Below are positions 32,694 through 40,858 of a stretch of DNA of 64,000 nt, piece after piece. The notes beneath the pieces were generated by a model, which was not told where the DNA came from, ran no database searches, and worked only from the letters and a program-made list of their open reading frames with translations. The stretch is from assembly GCA_023410055.1 (NCBI GenBank), contig JAEYQK010000075.1:6831-70830 (forward strand), given 5' to 3'. A program made the translations under genes and the position numbers. Position 1 is the stretch's first letter, and each line of letters begins with the position of its first letter. Source of the stretch: Acidobacteriota bacterium. GTDB lineage: Bacteria; Acidobacteriota; Terriglobia; Terriglobales; Acidobacteriaceae.

Positions 32694-32833
32694 CGCCGGA
32701 CTCCAGTCCGACGAAAAGCCTCACAACCCCGTAGCGCCGGACTCCAGTCCGGCGAAAACTGCTCCAGTCCGTAGCGCCGGACTCCAGTTCGGCGAAAGCA
32801 CCTCCACACGTAGCGCCGGACTCCAGTCCGGCG
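32690..32833. repeat. REP array downstream of the RAYT gene (four units)
   Basis: Units start at 32690, 32731, 32771 and 32810, each GTAGC plus the GCCGGACT-CC-AGTCCGGC palindrome. Single-base changes occur: GACG at the end of the first and AGTTCGG in the third. Spacing is 39-41 bases, close to the upstream array. All nine units around the gene are in the same orientation. The last ends about 35 bases before tyrS. Confidence 0.92.
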
Positions 32834-32867
32834 AACTGCTCCCGCACGGGTATAATGTTCTATTCCC

Positions 32868-34109
32868 ATGAACTTTCCTGACGTTCAACAACAACTCGAC
32901 TACATACTGAAGGGTGCGTCGGAGGTAATTTCCGTCGCCGAACTCAGCGAGAAGCTCAAGAAATCCAAAGAGAGCGGCAAGCCGCTGAAGATCAAGGCCG
33001 GCTTTGATCCGACCGCACCGGACCTGCATCTCGGGCACACCGTCCTGCTTCGGAAGATGAAGCACTTTCAGGATCTCGGTCACACGGTGATCTTCGTAAT
33101 CGGCGATTTTACCGGCATGATCGGCGACCCCACCGGACGCAACGTAACGCGACCGCCGCTTTCGCGTGATCAGATCGAAAAGAACGCCGAGACTTACAAA
33201 CAGCAGGTATTCAAGATCCTCGATCCGCAGAAGACGGTGGTGCCGTTCAATAGCGAGTGGCTCCGTCCCTTGGGAGCAGAGGGTTTCATTAAACTGGCAG
33301 CGAAGTTCACTGTCTCCCAAATGCTCGAGCGCGAGGACTTCCACAAGCGCTTTCAAGAAGAGAAGCCAATCGCGGTGCATGAACTGCTTTACCCGCTCGC
33401 GCAGGCCTATGACTCAGTCGCGCTCGAAGCCGACGTTGAAATGGGCGGCACGGACCAGAAGTTCAACCTGCTCGTCGGACGCGAGATTCAGCGCAGCTAT
33501 GGCCAGCACCCGCAGGTCGTGCTGACCATGCCCATCCTCGAGGGACTCGACGGTGTTCAGAAAATGTCGAAGTCGCTAGGCAACTACATCGGCGTGACTG
33601 AAGCACCAATGCAGATGTACGGCAAGGCCATGTCGATCAGCGACGAACTGATGTGGCGGTACTATCTTTTGCTGACTGATGTCTCGACAGCCGAGATCGA
33701 GCGCATGAAGCAGGACGTTGCTTCCGGTCAGGCGCATCCGATGAAGCTGAAGAAAGACTTGGCTCACCGGATCGTGAAGGACTTCCACTCCAAGGAAGAA
33801 GCTGATAGCGCGGCCGAAGACTGGGCGAAGCAGTTCCAGCGCGATGAAGTGCCGCAAGATGTGGAACAAGTGGCGGTAGCCTACACGGAAATCGCGGTGA
33901 AATCCTCCGATTCCTCCGCAATCAAGCTGGACAAGCTCCTCGTGCGTTGCGGGATGGCGGATTCCGGCAGCGACGCGACCCGCAAGATCAAGGCGAAGTC
34001 CGTGCGTATCGATGGCGAAGTGAAAGCCGAGCCCGTCCTCCACTTGAACATCCCGGTGGAATTCACGCTACGCGTTGGCAGGATGCTGAAGAAGGTAAGC
34101 ATCTCTTAG
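32868..34109 (+). CDS. tyrS: Tyrosyl-tRNA synthetase
   Basis: The 413-residue class I enzyme charges tRNA-Tyr. The HIGH-like motif is DLHLGHTVLLRKM, the tyrosine pocket includes QAYDSVALEADVEMGGTDQKFN, and KMSKS is in GVQKMSKSLGNYIG. A C-terminal S4-type RNA-binding domain follows (SSAIKLDKLLVRCGMADSGSDATRKIK written as separate parts in the sequence). The layout is that of the TyrZ-like group. It starts about 35 bases after the last REP unit, so REP DNA lies in its promoter or leader. No T-box is visible. A terminator follows. Confidence 0.95.
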   Translation: MNFPDVQQQLDYILKGASEVISVAELSEKLKKSKESGKPLKIKAGFDPTAPDLHLGHTVLLRKMKHFQDLGHTVIFVIGDFTGMIGDPTGRNVTRPPLSRDQIEKNAETYKQQVFKILDPQKTVVPFNSEWLRPLGAEGFIKLAAKFTVSQMLEREDFHKRFQEEKPIAVHELLYPLAQAYDSVALEADVEMGGTDQKFNLLVGREIQRSYGQHPQVVLTMPILEGLDGVQKMSKSLGNYIGVTEAPMQMYGKAMSISDELMWRYYLLLTDVSTAEIERMKQDVASGQAHPMKLKKDLAHRIVKDFHSKEEADSAAEDWAKQFQRDEVPQDVEQVAVAYTEIAVKSSDSSAIKLDKLLVRCGMADSGSDATRKIKAKSVRIDGEVKAEPVLHLNIPVEFTLRVGRMLKKVSIS

Positions 34110-34131
34110 CGCGTGAGGTTCAGATAGTTTG

Positions 34132-34158
34132 AGCCCCGGAGATGATCCGGGGCTTTTC
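34132..34158 (+). terminator. Terminator after tyrS
   Basis: AGCCCCGGA (34132-34140) pairs with TCCGGGGCT (34146-34154) around a five-base loop, with TTTCTGTTT following. It lies between convergent tyrS and phoU and probably serves tyrS. Confidence 0.8.
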
Positions 34159-34181
34159 TGTTTCATGGCTGCTCCGGCATC

Positions 34182-34907
34182 TCAACGCCGCCGTGCAGCC
34201 CCCTTCTTCCTCATGTATTCGACGAACATGTTCTCGATCGGCTTGTCGTAGCTGCGGAGCAGGTGGCGCACGCTGCGACCGGTGACAAGCTGCACGACTT
34301 CTTCGGCAACGTTCTTGGCGTGATCTCCGGCGCGTTCCAAAGACTGTGCCATAAAGACCACGTGAAAGCTCTCCTGCCGCTGTTCGCACTGGGGATTCTC
34401 AATGTGGCGAACGACCATCAAATTTCGGAAACGATCAAGTTCGGCGTCGGCACGGAGAGCGGACAAAGCGAGATCGGTGCTCCGTTTAGAAAACGCCTCT
34501 CCAGCATCGCTCAATTGATGTTCCAGCATCCCTGCCATGGTGGCGAGTTCTTTCGAGTCCTGCGGATCGAGACGATCGTTGCAGGTGCTGAACCGGTTGG
34601 CAAAGCTGAGCAGGAGGTCACCAATGCGCTCGAGTTCAATGATGATCTTGAGGCAGGCCAGCAGTTCGCGAGTCTTCTCAACAGGCGCTCGCGGGATCGT
34701 GACCGTAACCCCTTCATTGATTTCACGATCAAGCGTATCGAGTTCTTCTTCGAGCGCCTTGATGCCGTCCTGAGCCCCTGAAGACGGCCTCGTGACCGCC
34801 TCAGTTGCAGCGGCGGCGGCTTCCCGAGCTACACGGCACGCCCGCAACGTCATTTCGAGAATCTGGTTGTAATCCGGTTCGATGCGCTTGTTGCTGGCGG
34901 TGCTCAT
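34182..34907 (-). CDS. phoU: PhoU-type phosphate signalling regulator
   Basis: The 241-residue all-helical protein has two PhoU repeats. The first contains ALEEELDTLDREINEGVTVTI, the second ALRADAELDRFRNLMVVRHIEN, each with the E/DxxxD metal-binding type pattern; LERAGDHAKNVAEEVVQLVTG is typical. PhoU links the Pst phosphate transporter to the PhoR kinase. It ends in a basic MRKKGAARRR tail. GGAGG lies just before the ATG. It is downstream of the sensor kinase and response regulator, but pst genes are absent here. Confidence 0.9.
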   Translation of the reverse strand: MSTASNKRIEPDYNQILEMTLRACRVAREAAAAATEAVTRPSSGAQDGIKALEEELDTLDREINEGVTVTIPRAPVEKTRELLACLKIIIELERIGDLLLSFANRFSTCNDRLDPQDSKELATMAGMLEHQLSDAGEAFSKRSTDLALSALRADAELDRFRNLMVVRHIENPQCEQRQESFHVVFMAQSLERAGDHAKNVAEEVVQLVTGRSVRHLLRSYDKPIENMFVEYMRKKGAARRR

Positions 34908-35048
34908 GCTTCCTCCAGGGGCGAGGGACCAGCCCGATGCTCTATCACTTGTCTAATAATAGGATGATCGCATTGCAAGTGTGTGAACCGGTTCTTCTCC
35001 ACTGACACTTCCGCAACTCCAGCGCTACTCTCTGGAGCGCCCGCCGCC

Positions 35049-36803
35049 CTAATGAACCTGTACTTCGGCAGGTGCTGGTGTGTGGACATTCGCCATGGGC
35101 AGCGTAAAGAAGAACACAGAGCCGTGGTTCAGCTGACTCTCGGCACGAATCGTTCCGTGGTGGGCAAGAACGATGTGCTTAACAATCGCAAGACCAAGGC
35201 CCGTGCCGCCGGATTCGCGTGAGCGGGCCTTATCCACGCGGTAGAAGCGCTCGAAAAGCCGCGGCAAGTGCTCGGAAGGAATTCCCGGGCCGAAGTCACG
35301 CACGAAGAACTCGATCTGTTCAGAGTCGTCCAGCGGGCGGGCACCGATGATGATGCGGGAGCCTATCGCAGCATACTTGATTGCATTGTCAATCAGGTTC
35401 GCAAATACCTGGTGGATAGCGTCCGGGTCGGCCGAGGCCTCCAGTCCCGCCGTATTGTCGATCTCGATTTCGATGCCCGCATTGCGCGCCACCTCACGGA
35501 AGCTCTCGTAAGCGTCCTGAAGCAGAGCCGCAGGCGTGATTGGCCGAAATTCAAATCGCTGTTCGCGCGATTCGACACGGGCAAGTGTCAGCAGATCTTC
35601 GGTCAGGCGAGACATGCGCGCGGCGTTCTTGCGAATGATCTCTATGAACTCGCGTTCTTGCGCGTCATCAGAAACGGTTTCAAGCAGAGTCTCGGCGTAG
35701 CCCTGAATCGAGGTAAGCGGAGTCCGAAGTTCGTGAGACACGTTGGCAATGAAGTCGCGGCGAGTTTTCTCGATGCGCTCGATTTTCGTTATGTCGTACA
35801 GAACCGCGACGACACCTCCGCCCTGCATGGGCGCCACCGTCGCATCGAAGGTACGGCCGATGATCGAAGAACTCACTCTCGCGGTGCGAACAGACTTGCT
35901 CTCCAGGGCTTCACTGACCGCACGAAGGAAGTCGGGATTTCTGGAAGTCTCGATCAAGGGATGATTTAGCCGGACTCCGTTTGGAGCGATGCGGTTCATG
36001 CGACGATTTGCCCACAGCACGCGCCCATCAGCGCCCATCGCGATGACCGCTTCCTGCATGCTGTTGAGTAGCGTCTCAAGCTGATTCCGGCTAGTCTCGA
36101 CGTCTCTGAAACTTTTCTCCAGAGCGCGTGCTGTCTTGTCGAGCGAAGCTGCGACTTGGGCAATTTCGTCTGAAGAGACCTCAGCGATGCGAGCGGAAAG
36201 GTCACCGGCGGCGATGCGCTCAGCAAACGACACGATGTTGCGCAGGCGGCGCGACATCGTTCTTGCCGTGAATCCCGCGATGAGAAGTGCGATTCCGAAC
36301 GCCAGAGCAGAAGATTCCCACAACCTGTGCCGAACCTGCTGTTTCGCATGCTGGATGGCCGAAAGCGGATAAGCCATGCGCACCGCACCTTCCGAAATTG
36401 GAACGGCAACATAGAGGAACGGCACACCAATCGTGTGGCTCTCCCGCGAATTGCTGCCCACTTTCCCAGACAGCGCCGCTATGAACTCGGGGCGCGCTGC
36501 ATGGTTCTCCATCTTGCTCGCGTTGGCGTCGGAATCCGCAAGGACATGACCAGACTTGTCGACTATGGTACATCGGGCATCGGCGACGCGGGCTTGTTCC
36601 GAGGCGATCTGCTGAAACGTGTGCTGCTTATCGGTCTGAACGATATTCGCAAGCAGCTCCGTTTTTTGGGTCAATGAGAGTTCAATTTGATCGTAAAGCG
36701 ACTTCTCCCACGCGGCGCGGATCGTAAAATCGAGCGTTACGGTCGCTGCCGCGATCACAACAACGAAGGCCAGCAAGAGCTTAAAGAAGATACGCCGCTT
36801 CAC
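35049..36803 (-). CDS. phoR: Membrane sensor histidine kinase, PhoR-like
   Basis: The 584-residue protein has two membrane helices (about residues 7-29 and 165-185) flanking an extracytoplasmic sensor with CTIVDKSGHVLADSD. A HAMP domain (RRLRNIVSFAERIAAGDLSAR), a PAS domain (LNSMQEAVIAMGADGRVLW), a HisKA domain (FIANVSHELRTPLTSIQGY) and an HATPase domain (LIDNAIKYA; RDFGPGIPSEHLPRLF; GGTGLGLAIVKH) follow. The layout and the phoU neighbour point to phosphate sensing, but other signals are possible. The GTG start is ten bases after the regulator's stop. Confidence 0.9.
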   Translation of the reverse strand: MKRRIFFKLLLAFVVVIAAATVTLDFTIRAAWEKSLYDQIELSLTQKTELLANIVQTDKQHTFQQIASEQARVADARCTIVDKSGHVLADSDANASKMENHAARPEFIAALSGKVGSNSRESHTIGVPFLYVAVPISEGAVRMAYPLSAIQHAKQQVRHRLWESSALAFGIALLIAGFTARTMSRRLRNIVSFAERIAAGDLSARIAEVSSDEIAQVAASLDKTARALEKSFRDVETSRNQLETLLNSMQEAVIAMGADGRVLWANRRMNRIAPNGVRLNHPLIETSRNPDFLRAVSEALESKSVRTARVSSSIIGRTFDATVAPMQGGGVVAVLYDITKIERIEKTRRDFIANVSHELRTPLTSIQGYAETLLETVSDDAQEREFIEIIRKNAARMSRLTEDLLTLARVESREQRFEFRPITPAALLQDAYESFREVARNAGIEIEIDNTAGLEASADPDAIHQVFANLIDNAIKYAAIGSRIIIGARPLDDSEQIEFFVRDFGPGIPSEHLPRLFERFYRVDKARSRESGGTGLGLAIVKHIVLAHHGTIRAESQLNHGSVFFFTLPMANVHTPAPAEVQVH

Positions 36804-36812
36804 AATAAGTAC

Positions 36813-37517
36813 CTATGTCGCCGCTTCTTTCGATGCTTCGAAACGGTAGCCGGCACCTCGCACGGTCTTGAGGTAACGCGGCGTTTCCGGATCAGGCTCA
36901 ATCTTTTCCCGTATTCGTCGAACGTAGACGTCGACCGAGCGTGGCGTAACAAATGCCGTGTCGCGCCAGACCGCATCAAGCAACTGGTCGCGAGTAAAGA
37001 CGCGCCCAGTATGACGGGCGAGGTAATCGAGAAGCCGAAATTCGGTAGCCGTGGTAGTTACGACGTTTCCGCGAACCTTGAGAGTCATGGCACCGGTGTC
37101 GATTTCAATCTCACCGATATTGAGCACATCGTGGGCGAGTGGTCGCTCAAAACGCCGCAAAACGGCCTTCACACGCGCCACCATTTCTCGCGGACTAAAC
37201 GGCTTTGCGATATAGTCGTCTGCGCCCAACTCGAGGCCGATTACACGATCGGCTTCGCTGCTCCTTGCGGTCAGGAAGATAACCGCAATCTGCGCCAAAC
37301 CAGGAGTCCGGCGAATCTGCTGGCAAAGCTCGAGGCCGTCCCGGCCGGGGATCATGATGTCGAGAAGAAATAGTGAAGGGGCAGCCTTCTCAGCTTCAAT
37401 GATGACGCCCGTGCTTGACGAAAAAGGGCGAGTGGTATACCCGGCGGCCTGCAGATGATGACATATCAGCCGCGAGATGTCGGCGTCGTCCTCAACCACG
37501 AAGATCGTCTGTCTCAC
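36813..37517 (-). CDS. phoB: OmpR/PhoB family response regulator
   Basis: The 234-residue regulator has a receiver domain (TIFVVEDDADISRL; phospho-Asp in LFLLDIMIPGRDG; Lys in YIAKPFSPREM) and a C-terminal winged helix (ATEFRLLDYLARHTGRVFTRDQLL; RSVDVYVRRIREKIE). It is the first gene of the set with the PhoR-like kinase and PhoU. An open frame extends to 37595, but the receiver begins normally only from the GTG at 37517. It most likely controls phosphate starvation genes; this rests on context. Confidence 0.9.
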   Translation of the reverse strand: MRQTIFVVEDDADISRLICHHLQAAGYTTRPFSSSTGVIIEAEKAAPSLFLLDIMIPGRDGLELCQQIRRTPGLAQIAVIFLTARSSEADRVIGLELGADDYIAKPFSPREMVARVKAVLRRFERPLAHDVLNIGEIEIDTGAMTLKVRGNVVTTTATEFRLLDYLARHTGRVFTRDQLLDAVWRDTAFVTPRSVDVYVRRIREKIEPDPETPRYLKTVRGAGYRFEASKEAAT

Positions 37518-37621
37518 GGCAATATTGTAGACGCTGAGCTTCTGAATGCATACGTAGAGGACGAGGAATTCACACAGTATTAATAATCGGGCCAACCGGC
37601 GCGTCTTCCGCTGTAGCGACT

Positions 37622-38746
37622 CTAGGCTGCATAGCGCACTGCGTCTGCCGTCTTCAACTCCAGTCCCATGCCGGGACGCGACAGATCCGGCATGAGCTGT
37701 CCATTTACCGGCTCGGGCACACCGTCGAAAAACATTCGCTCGATTCGAACATGATCATGGAAGTACTCGAGATTGCGTAACGGAGTCGCGGCGCAACAGG
37801 GATGTAGATGCTGGGCCGGGGCAGTGTGTGCCGAGAACGGGATATTGCGCGATTCGCAAAGAGTTGCCACTTGCATGAATGCCGTAATGCCTCCGCAGCG
37901 AGTGACGTCGGCTTGCAGCACATCAACGGCTCCGGCCTCCAGCATGCGACGGAAGTAGAAGATGTCGTAGCCGTATTCGCCGGCAGCGATGTCCATACCT
38001 GATGGTGCGCGGTCGCGAATCAAGTGAAGGCCGTCCAGGTCGTCAGATGAAACCGGCTCTTCGAACCAGCTGACGCCGTACTCGGAGGCAAATATGTCCG
38101 CTTGTGCAAGCGCCTGCTTACGCGAGTATGCACCGTTCGCATCCACGAAGAGGCGGACATCCGGGCCAATTGCCTCACGAGCAACCTGTACACGATGGAT
38201 ATCTGCATGGGAGTCGCGGCCGATCTTCATCTTCACCGAGTCGAGCCCCTGCGAAGCCCAGCCACCGAGTTGCTCCGCAAGCTGCTTGTCAGAATAGGAA
38301 GTAAACCCGCCGCTGCCGTAGATCGTAACGCCCTGATGGATCTGCCCGAGCAGAGTTACCAAGGGAATGTCCAGGAGCCTGGCTTTCAGATCCCACAGAG
38401 CGCAGTCGATGGCCGAGATCGCACTGGAGACAATTCCGGGCCGTCCGAGATTCCGTGTCTCATGCCACATCCGCATGTAGAGGCTCGGCGGGGACATGGC
38501 ATCGCTGCCCTCGACTACTTTCGCAAGTTTCTTGCGGATCAGGGTGGCAGCGGCTGAATCGGAGTACGTGTATCCCAACCCTTGCTTGCCACCCGCATCG
38601 ACGCGGACTAGAACCATCGTGGTGCTGTCCCATTCCAGAGTGCCATCCGACTCCGGAGCATCGGTGGGGATGACGAACACAGAGACTCCGACACTCGTGA
38701 TGGGAACAGAATGACGAGAACCGTAGACTTCTGTCACGACCTGCAC
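37622..38746 (-). CDS. Enolase superfamily enzyme (mandelate racemase/muconate lactonizing type)
   Basis: The 374-residue enzyme has the capping domain followed by a modified TIM barrel. Catalytic landmarks are SVKMKIGRD (KxK), RLFVDANGAY (first metal Asp), WFEEPVSSDD (metal Glu), IAAGEYGYD (third metal ligand) and FSAHTAPAQHLH (His). KxK plus the C-terminal His favour the mandelate racemase or sugar acid dehydratase branch. The substrate cannot be read. It stands alone, just upstream of the phoB-like gene on the same strand, with about 100 bases between. Confidence 0.85.
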   Translation of the reverse strand: MQVVTEVYGSRHSVPITSVGVSVFVIPTDAPESDGTLEWDSTTMVLVRVDAGGKQGLGYTYSDSAAATLIRKKLAKVVEGSDAMSPPSLYMRMWHETRNLGRPGIVSSAISAIDCALWDLKARLLDIPLVTLLGQIHQGVTIYGSGGFTSYSDKQLAEQLGGWASQGLDSVKMKIGRDSHADIHRVQVAREAIGPDVRLFVDANGAYSRKQALAQADIFASEYGVSWFEEPVSSDDLDGLHLIRDRAPSGMDIAAGEYGYDIFYFRRMLEAGAVDVLQADVTRCGGITAFMQVATLCESRNIPFSAHTAPAQHLHPCCAATPLRNLEYFHDHVRIERMFFDGVPEPVNGQLMPDLSRPGMGLELKTADAVRYAA

Positions 38747-38847
38747 AGTAGTAAGACGGATGCGCCATCGGGAAGTACGGGATAGCTATCGTAAGCGGGA
38801 AATCGGGCCACACAGAATCATGTCGCATGGCGATATTGCACAAAATA

Positions 38848-38876
38848 ACTCCGCCGCTAATCGAAAGCGGCGGAGT
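38848..38876 (-). terminator. Terminator of the zinc-ribbon protein gene
   Basis: ACTCCGCCGCT (38848-38858) pairs perfectly with AGCGGCGGAGT (38866-38876) around a seven-base loop. On the minus strand it is followed by TATTTTG. It lies 18 bases after the stop of the gene at 38895. Confidence 0.85.
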
Positions 38877-38894
38877 AAGAAAATCCGCTAAATG

Positions 38895-39710
38895 CTACTC
38901 GCTCGAACTTGCACCCGATTTACCGTCACCTTCCAGGCGCGAGATGTCGATCTTTGTCTTCCCGTCAAGGCTTCTCAACGTAAGGGTTACCAAACCTTTC
39001 GGGGTGCCAAAAACCATCGCGCGTTTGTTGTCTTCCGAAGCGCTAACACTCGCACTTGGGAACTTCGCCTTGTAGAACTGCTCCACCTGGTCGATTGAAT
39101 CGCCGGTCTCGAAGGCTGCGCTCATCACGCTGATTCCGCCGAAGCTGCTCGAGGCCGTGCCTTCCGTTAGTGGCGTTGCGCCCGGATAGACGGCTACACC
39201 CATCTGTGCAGCAATCTTCCCGGCATCCTCGCTCGTGTTGATGTCGCCGAACGGTGTATTAATGTTCACTTCACCGTTAGTGGTCTGTTGCGACTGGAGT
39301 ACCTCTTTCCCTTTCTTATAAGCAAAATAGCCGCCGACAGCGACCGCGCCGACGATCAACACTCCGATCAGGACCAGTACGCCCAGCACGATCAGGATGA
39401 TCTTCAGTGCATTACTCTTCTTCGCAGGCTGAGCAGGTGCAGCGTCCGCTGGAGCGGCCTGCTCCGGCGCAGGCTGCGGCGCAGCAGCAACCGGGGCCGG
39501 AGCCATAGCAGGTGCTGCAGCCGTTGGCGCAACGACAGCAGGAGCCGGTTCGGGTGCTGGCGCCGGTGTCGGTGCGGCAGCAACTGGTTCAGGCTGGACT
39601 ACAGGTTGGGAAGCAACGGGCTGAGACGCGGATACGGCAGGAGTACCGCAACCAGTACAGAATTTCGCGCCATCTGCGACTCGATTCCCACAGCTAGTGC
39701 AAAAAGCCAT
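38895..39710 (-). CDS. Zinc-ribbon membrane protein with Pro/Ala linker
   Basis: The 271-residue protein starts with a zinc ribbon (FCTSCGNRVADGAKFCTGCGTP; two CxxC pairs). A Pro/Ala/Gln-rich linker of about 70 residues, one membrane helix (IILIVLGVLVLIGVLIVGAV) and an extracytoplasmic domain with VAVYPGATPLTEGTASS and DSIDQVEQFYKAKFPSA follow. The last part resembles small domains found in many Acidobacteriota proteins of this design. The function is unknown. It is separated from the oxidase cluster by 137 bases and ends at its own terminator, so it is probably its own unit. Confidence 0.75.
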   Translation of the reverse strand: MAFCTSCGNRVADGAKFCTGCGTPAVSASQPVASQPVVQPEPVAAAPTPAPAPEPAPAVVAPTAAAPAMAPAPVAAAPQPAPEQAAPADAAPAQPAKKSNALKIILIVLGVLVLIGVLIVGAVAVGGYFAYKKGKEVLQSQQTTNGEVNINTPFGDINTSEDAGKIAAQMGVAVYPGATPLTEGTASSSFGGISVMSAAFETGDSIDQVEQFYKAKFPSASVSASEDNKRAMVFGTPKGLVTLTLRSLDGKTKIDISRLEGDGKSGASSSE

Positions 39711-39847
39711 GTGTAACCTCGCAGACCACGGGCAGGAAAGAACTCACGCGGCCAGAATGGTATAAACCTCGCGCGGAGTATATCAGGAAAGAACCGGAAC
39801 TGGCAGCCCGGAAATGAGACCTCCCGAAAAATGGCTCGGACTGCGAA

Positions 39848-40150
39848 CTACTTCCCCGGCACCGGCAGAAAGTTGCGGGTCACGTAATCCGTCACGCTAA
39901 GGCCAAACAGGATAGATAGCCAGAAGAAGCCCGACAGTGCCATGATCCACGCCATCTTTTGGTGAGTGTAGCGAAGATGCATAAAGAAGAGCGCGACCAG
40001 CAGGGCCTTCGTGCTCGCGATGGCTATCGCAACAAAGCCGCTCCAGGAGCCGAGATCCAGCCACGAAACACCGGCCGTCACAGCGGTCAGGAACATCAGG
40101 GTAATCCAGATGACTACGTATGTCTTCTTGCTTACGATTACTTCCGCCAT
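39848..40150 (-). CDS. coxD: Cytochrome c oxidase subunit IV
   Basis: The 100-residue protein has three hydrophobic helices and the motifs KTYVVIWITLMFLTAVTAG and ALLVALFFMHLRYTHQK, typical of the bacterial subunit IV (caa3_CtaG/COX4-pro-type) family. It is the last gene of the respiratory cluster, six bases downstream of subunit III. The family stabilises subunits I and III and has no cofactor. Confidence 0.88.
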   Translation of the reverse strand: MAEVIVSKKTYVVIWITLMFLTAVTAGVSWLDLGSWSGFVAIAIASTKALLVALFFMHLRYTHQKMAWIMALSGFFWLSILFGLSVTDYVTRNFLPVPGK

Positions 40151-40156
40151 GTTCGC

Positions 40157-40858
40157 TTACCCTTTTGCGTGATGGTGACTGATCAAATAAAGCAACGGAT
40201 ACAAATAGATCCAGACTATATCGACAAAGTGCCAGTACAGCCCTACGTTTTCTACAGGCGTGTGATAGTTGCGGGTGTAGCGTCCGCGCCACGCCTCGAT
40301 CGCTATGAACGTGACCAGGCCCAGTCCGATAATCATGTGAAGCGCGTGGAAGCCAGTCATCGCGAAGTAGAGTCCGAAGAACAGCTCCGTATGGCGAGGA
40401 TCGCGAAACACCTGCTGACCGGTTTCAGGATTGACGCCGAACAGCGCGTCACCTGGGACGTTGTGGTCCACCCAGTGCTCGTGGTACTCGTAACCCTTGA
40501 TGGCCAGAAATGCGACTCCGAATACCATCGTCGCAATCAGTAACCACACGATGAGTTTGCGCCGCCCTTCCTGGGACGCATGAACGGCCAATGCCATCGT
40601 CAAGCTGGAACAGATTAGTACGACGGTGTTGATCGTTCCGGCCCAGAAGTTCATGTGCTCGCTGCCTTGGCTGAACGCGCCCGGATAGGCGATGCGATAC
40701 ACCATGTACGCCGTGAACATTCCCCCGAAGAACATCACTTCGGTGACCAGAAACGCCCACATGCCGAGAGTGGCTGTCTCGCGTTGCTGGTCAAGGTCGG
40801 CGAAGTGCTCGTGCAGGCTGTGAGTCGAAACAGCCACAGGGGTCTCGTTATCGTGCAA
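40157..40858 (-). CDS. coxC: Cytochrome c oxidase subunit III
   Basis: The 233-residue integral membrane protein has five main hydrophobic helices. Landmarks are LGMWAFLVTEVMFFGGMF near residue 32, SSLTMALAVHA, ELFFGLYFAMTGFHALHMIIG and VGLYWHFVDIVWIYLYPLLY, all conserved in subunit III. The start lies 11 bases inside the end of the subunit I gene, so translation is coupled. No haem is bound by this subunit; it supports proton uptake and stability. Confidence 0.93.
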   Translation of the reverse strand: MHDNETPVAVSTHSLHEHFADLDQQRETATLGMWAFLVTEVMFFGGMFTAYMVYRIAYPGAFSQGSEHMNFWAGTINTVVLICSSLTMALAVHASQEGRRKLIVWLLIATMVFGVAFLAIKGYEYHEHWVDHNVPGDALFGVNPETGQQVFRDPRHTELFFGLYFAMTGFHALHMIIGLGLVTFIAIEAWRGRYTRNYHTPVENVGLYWHFVDIVWIYLYPLLYLISHHHAKG

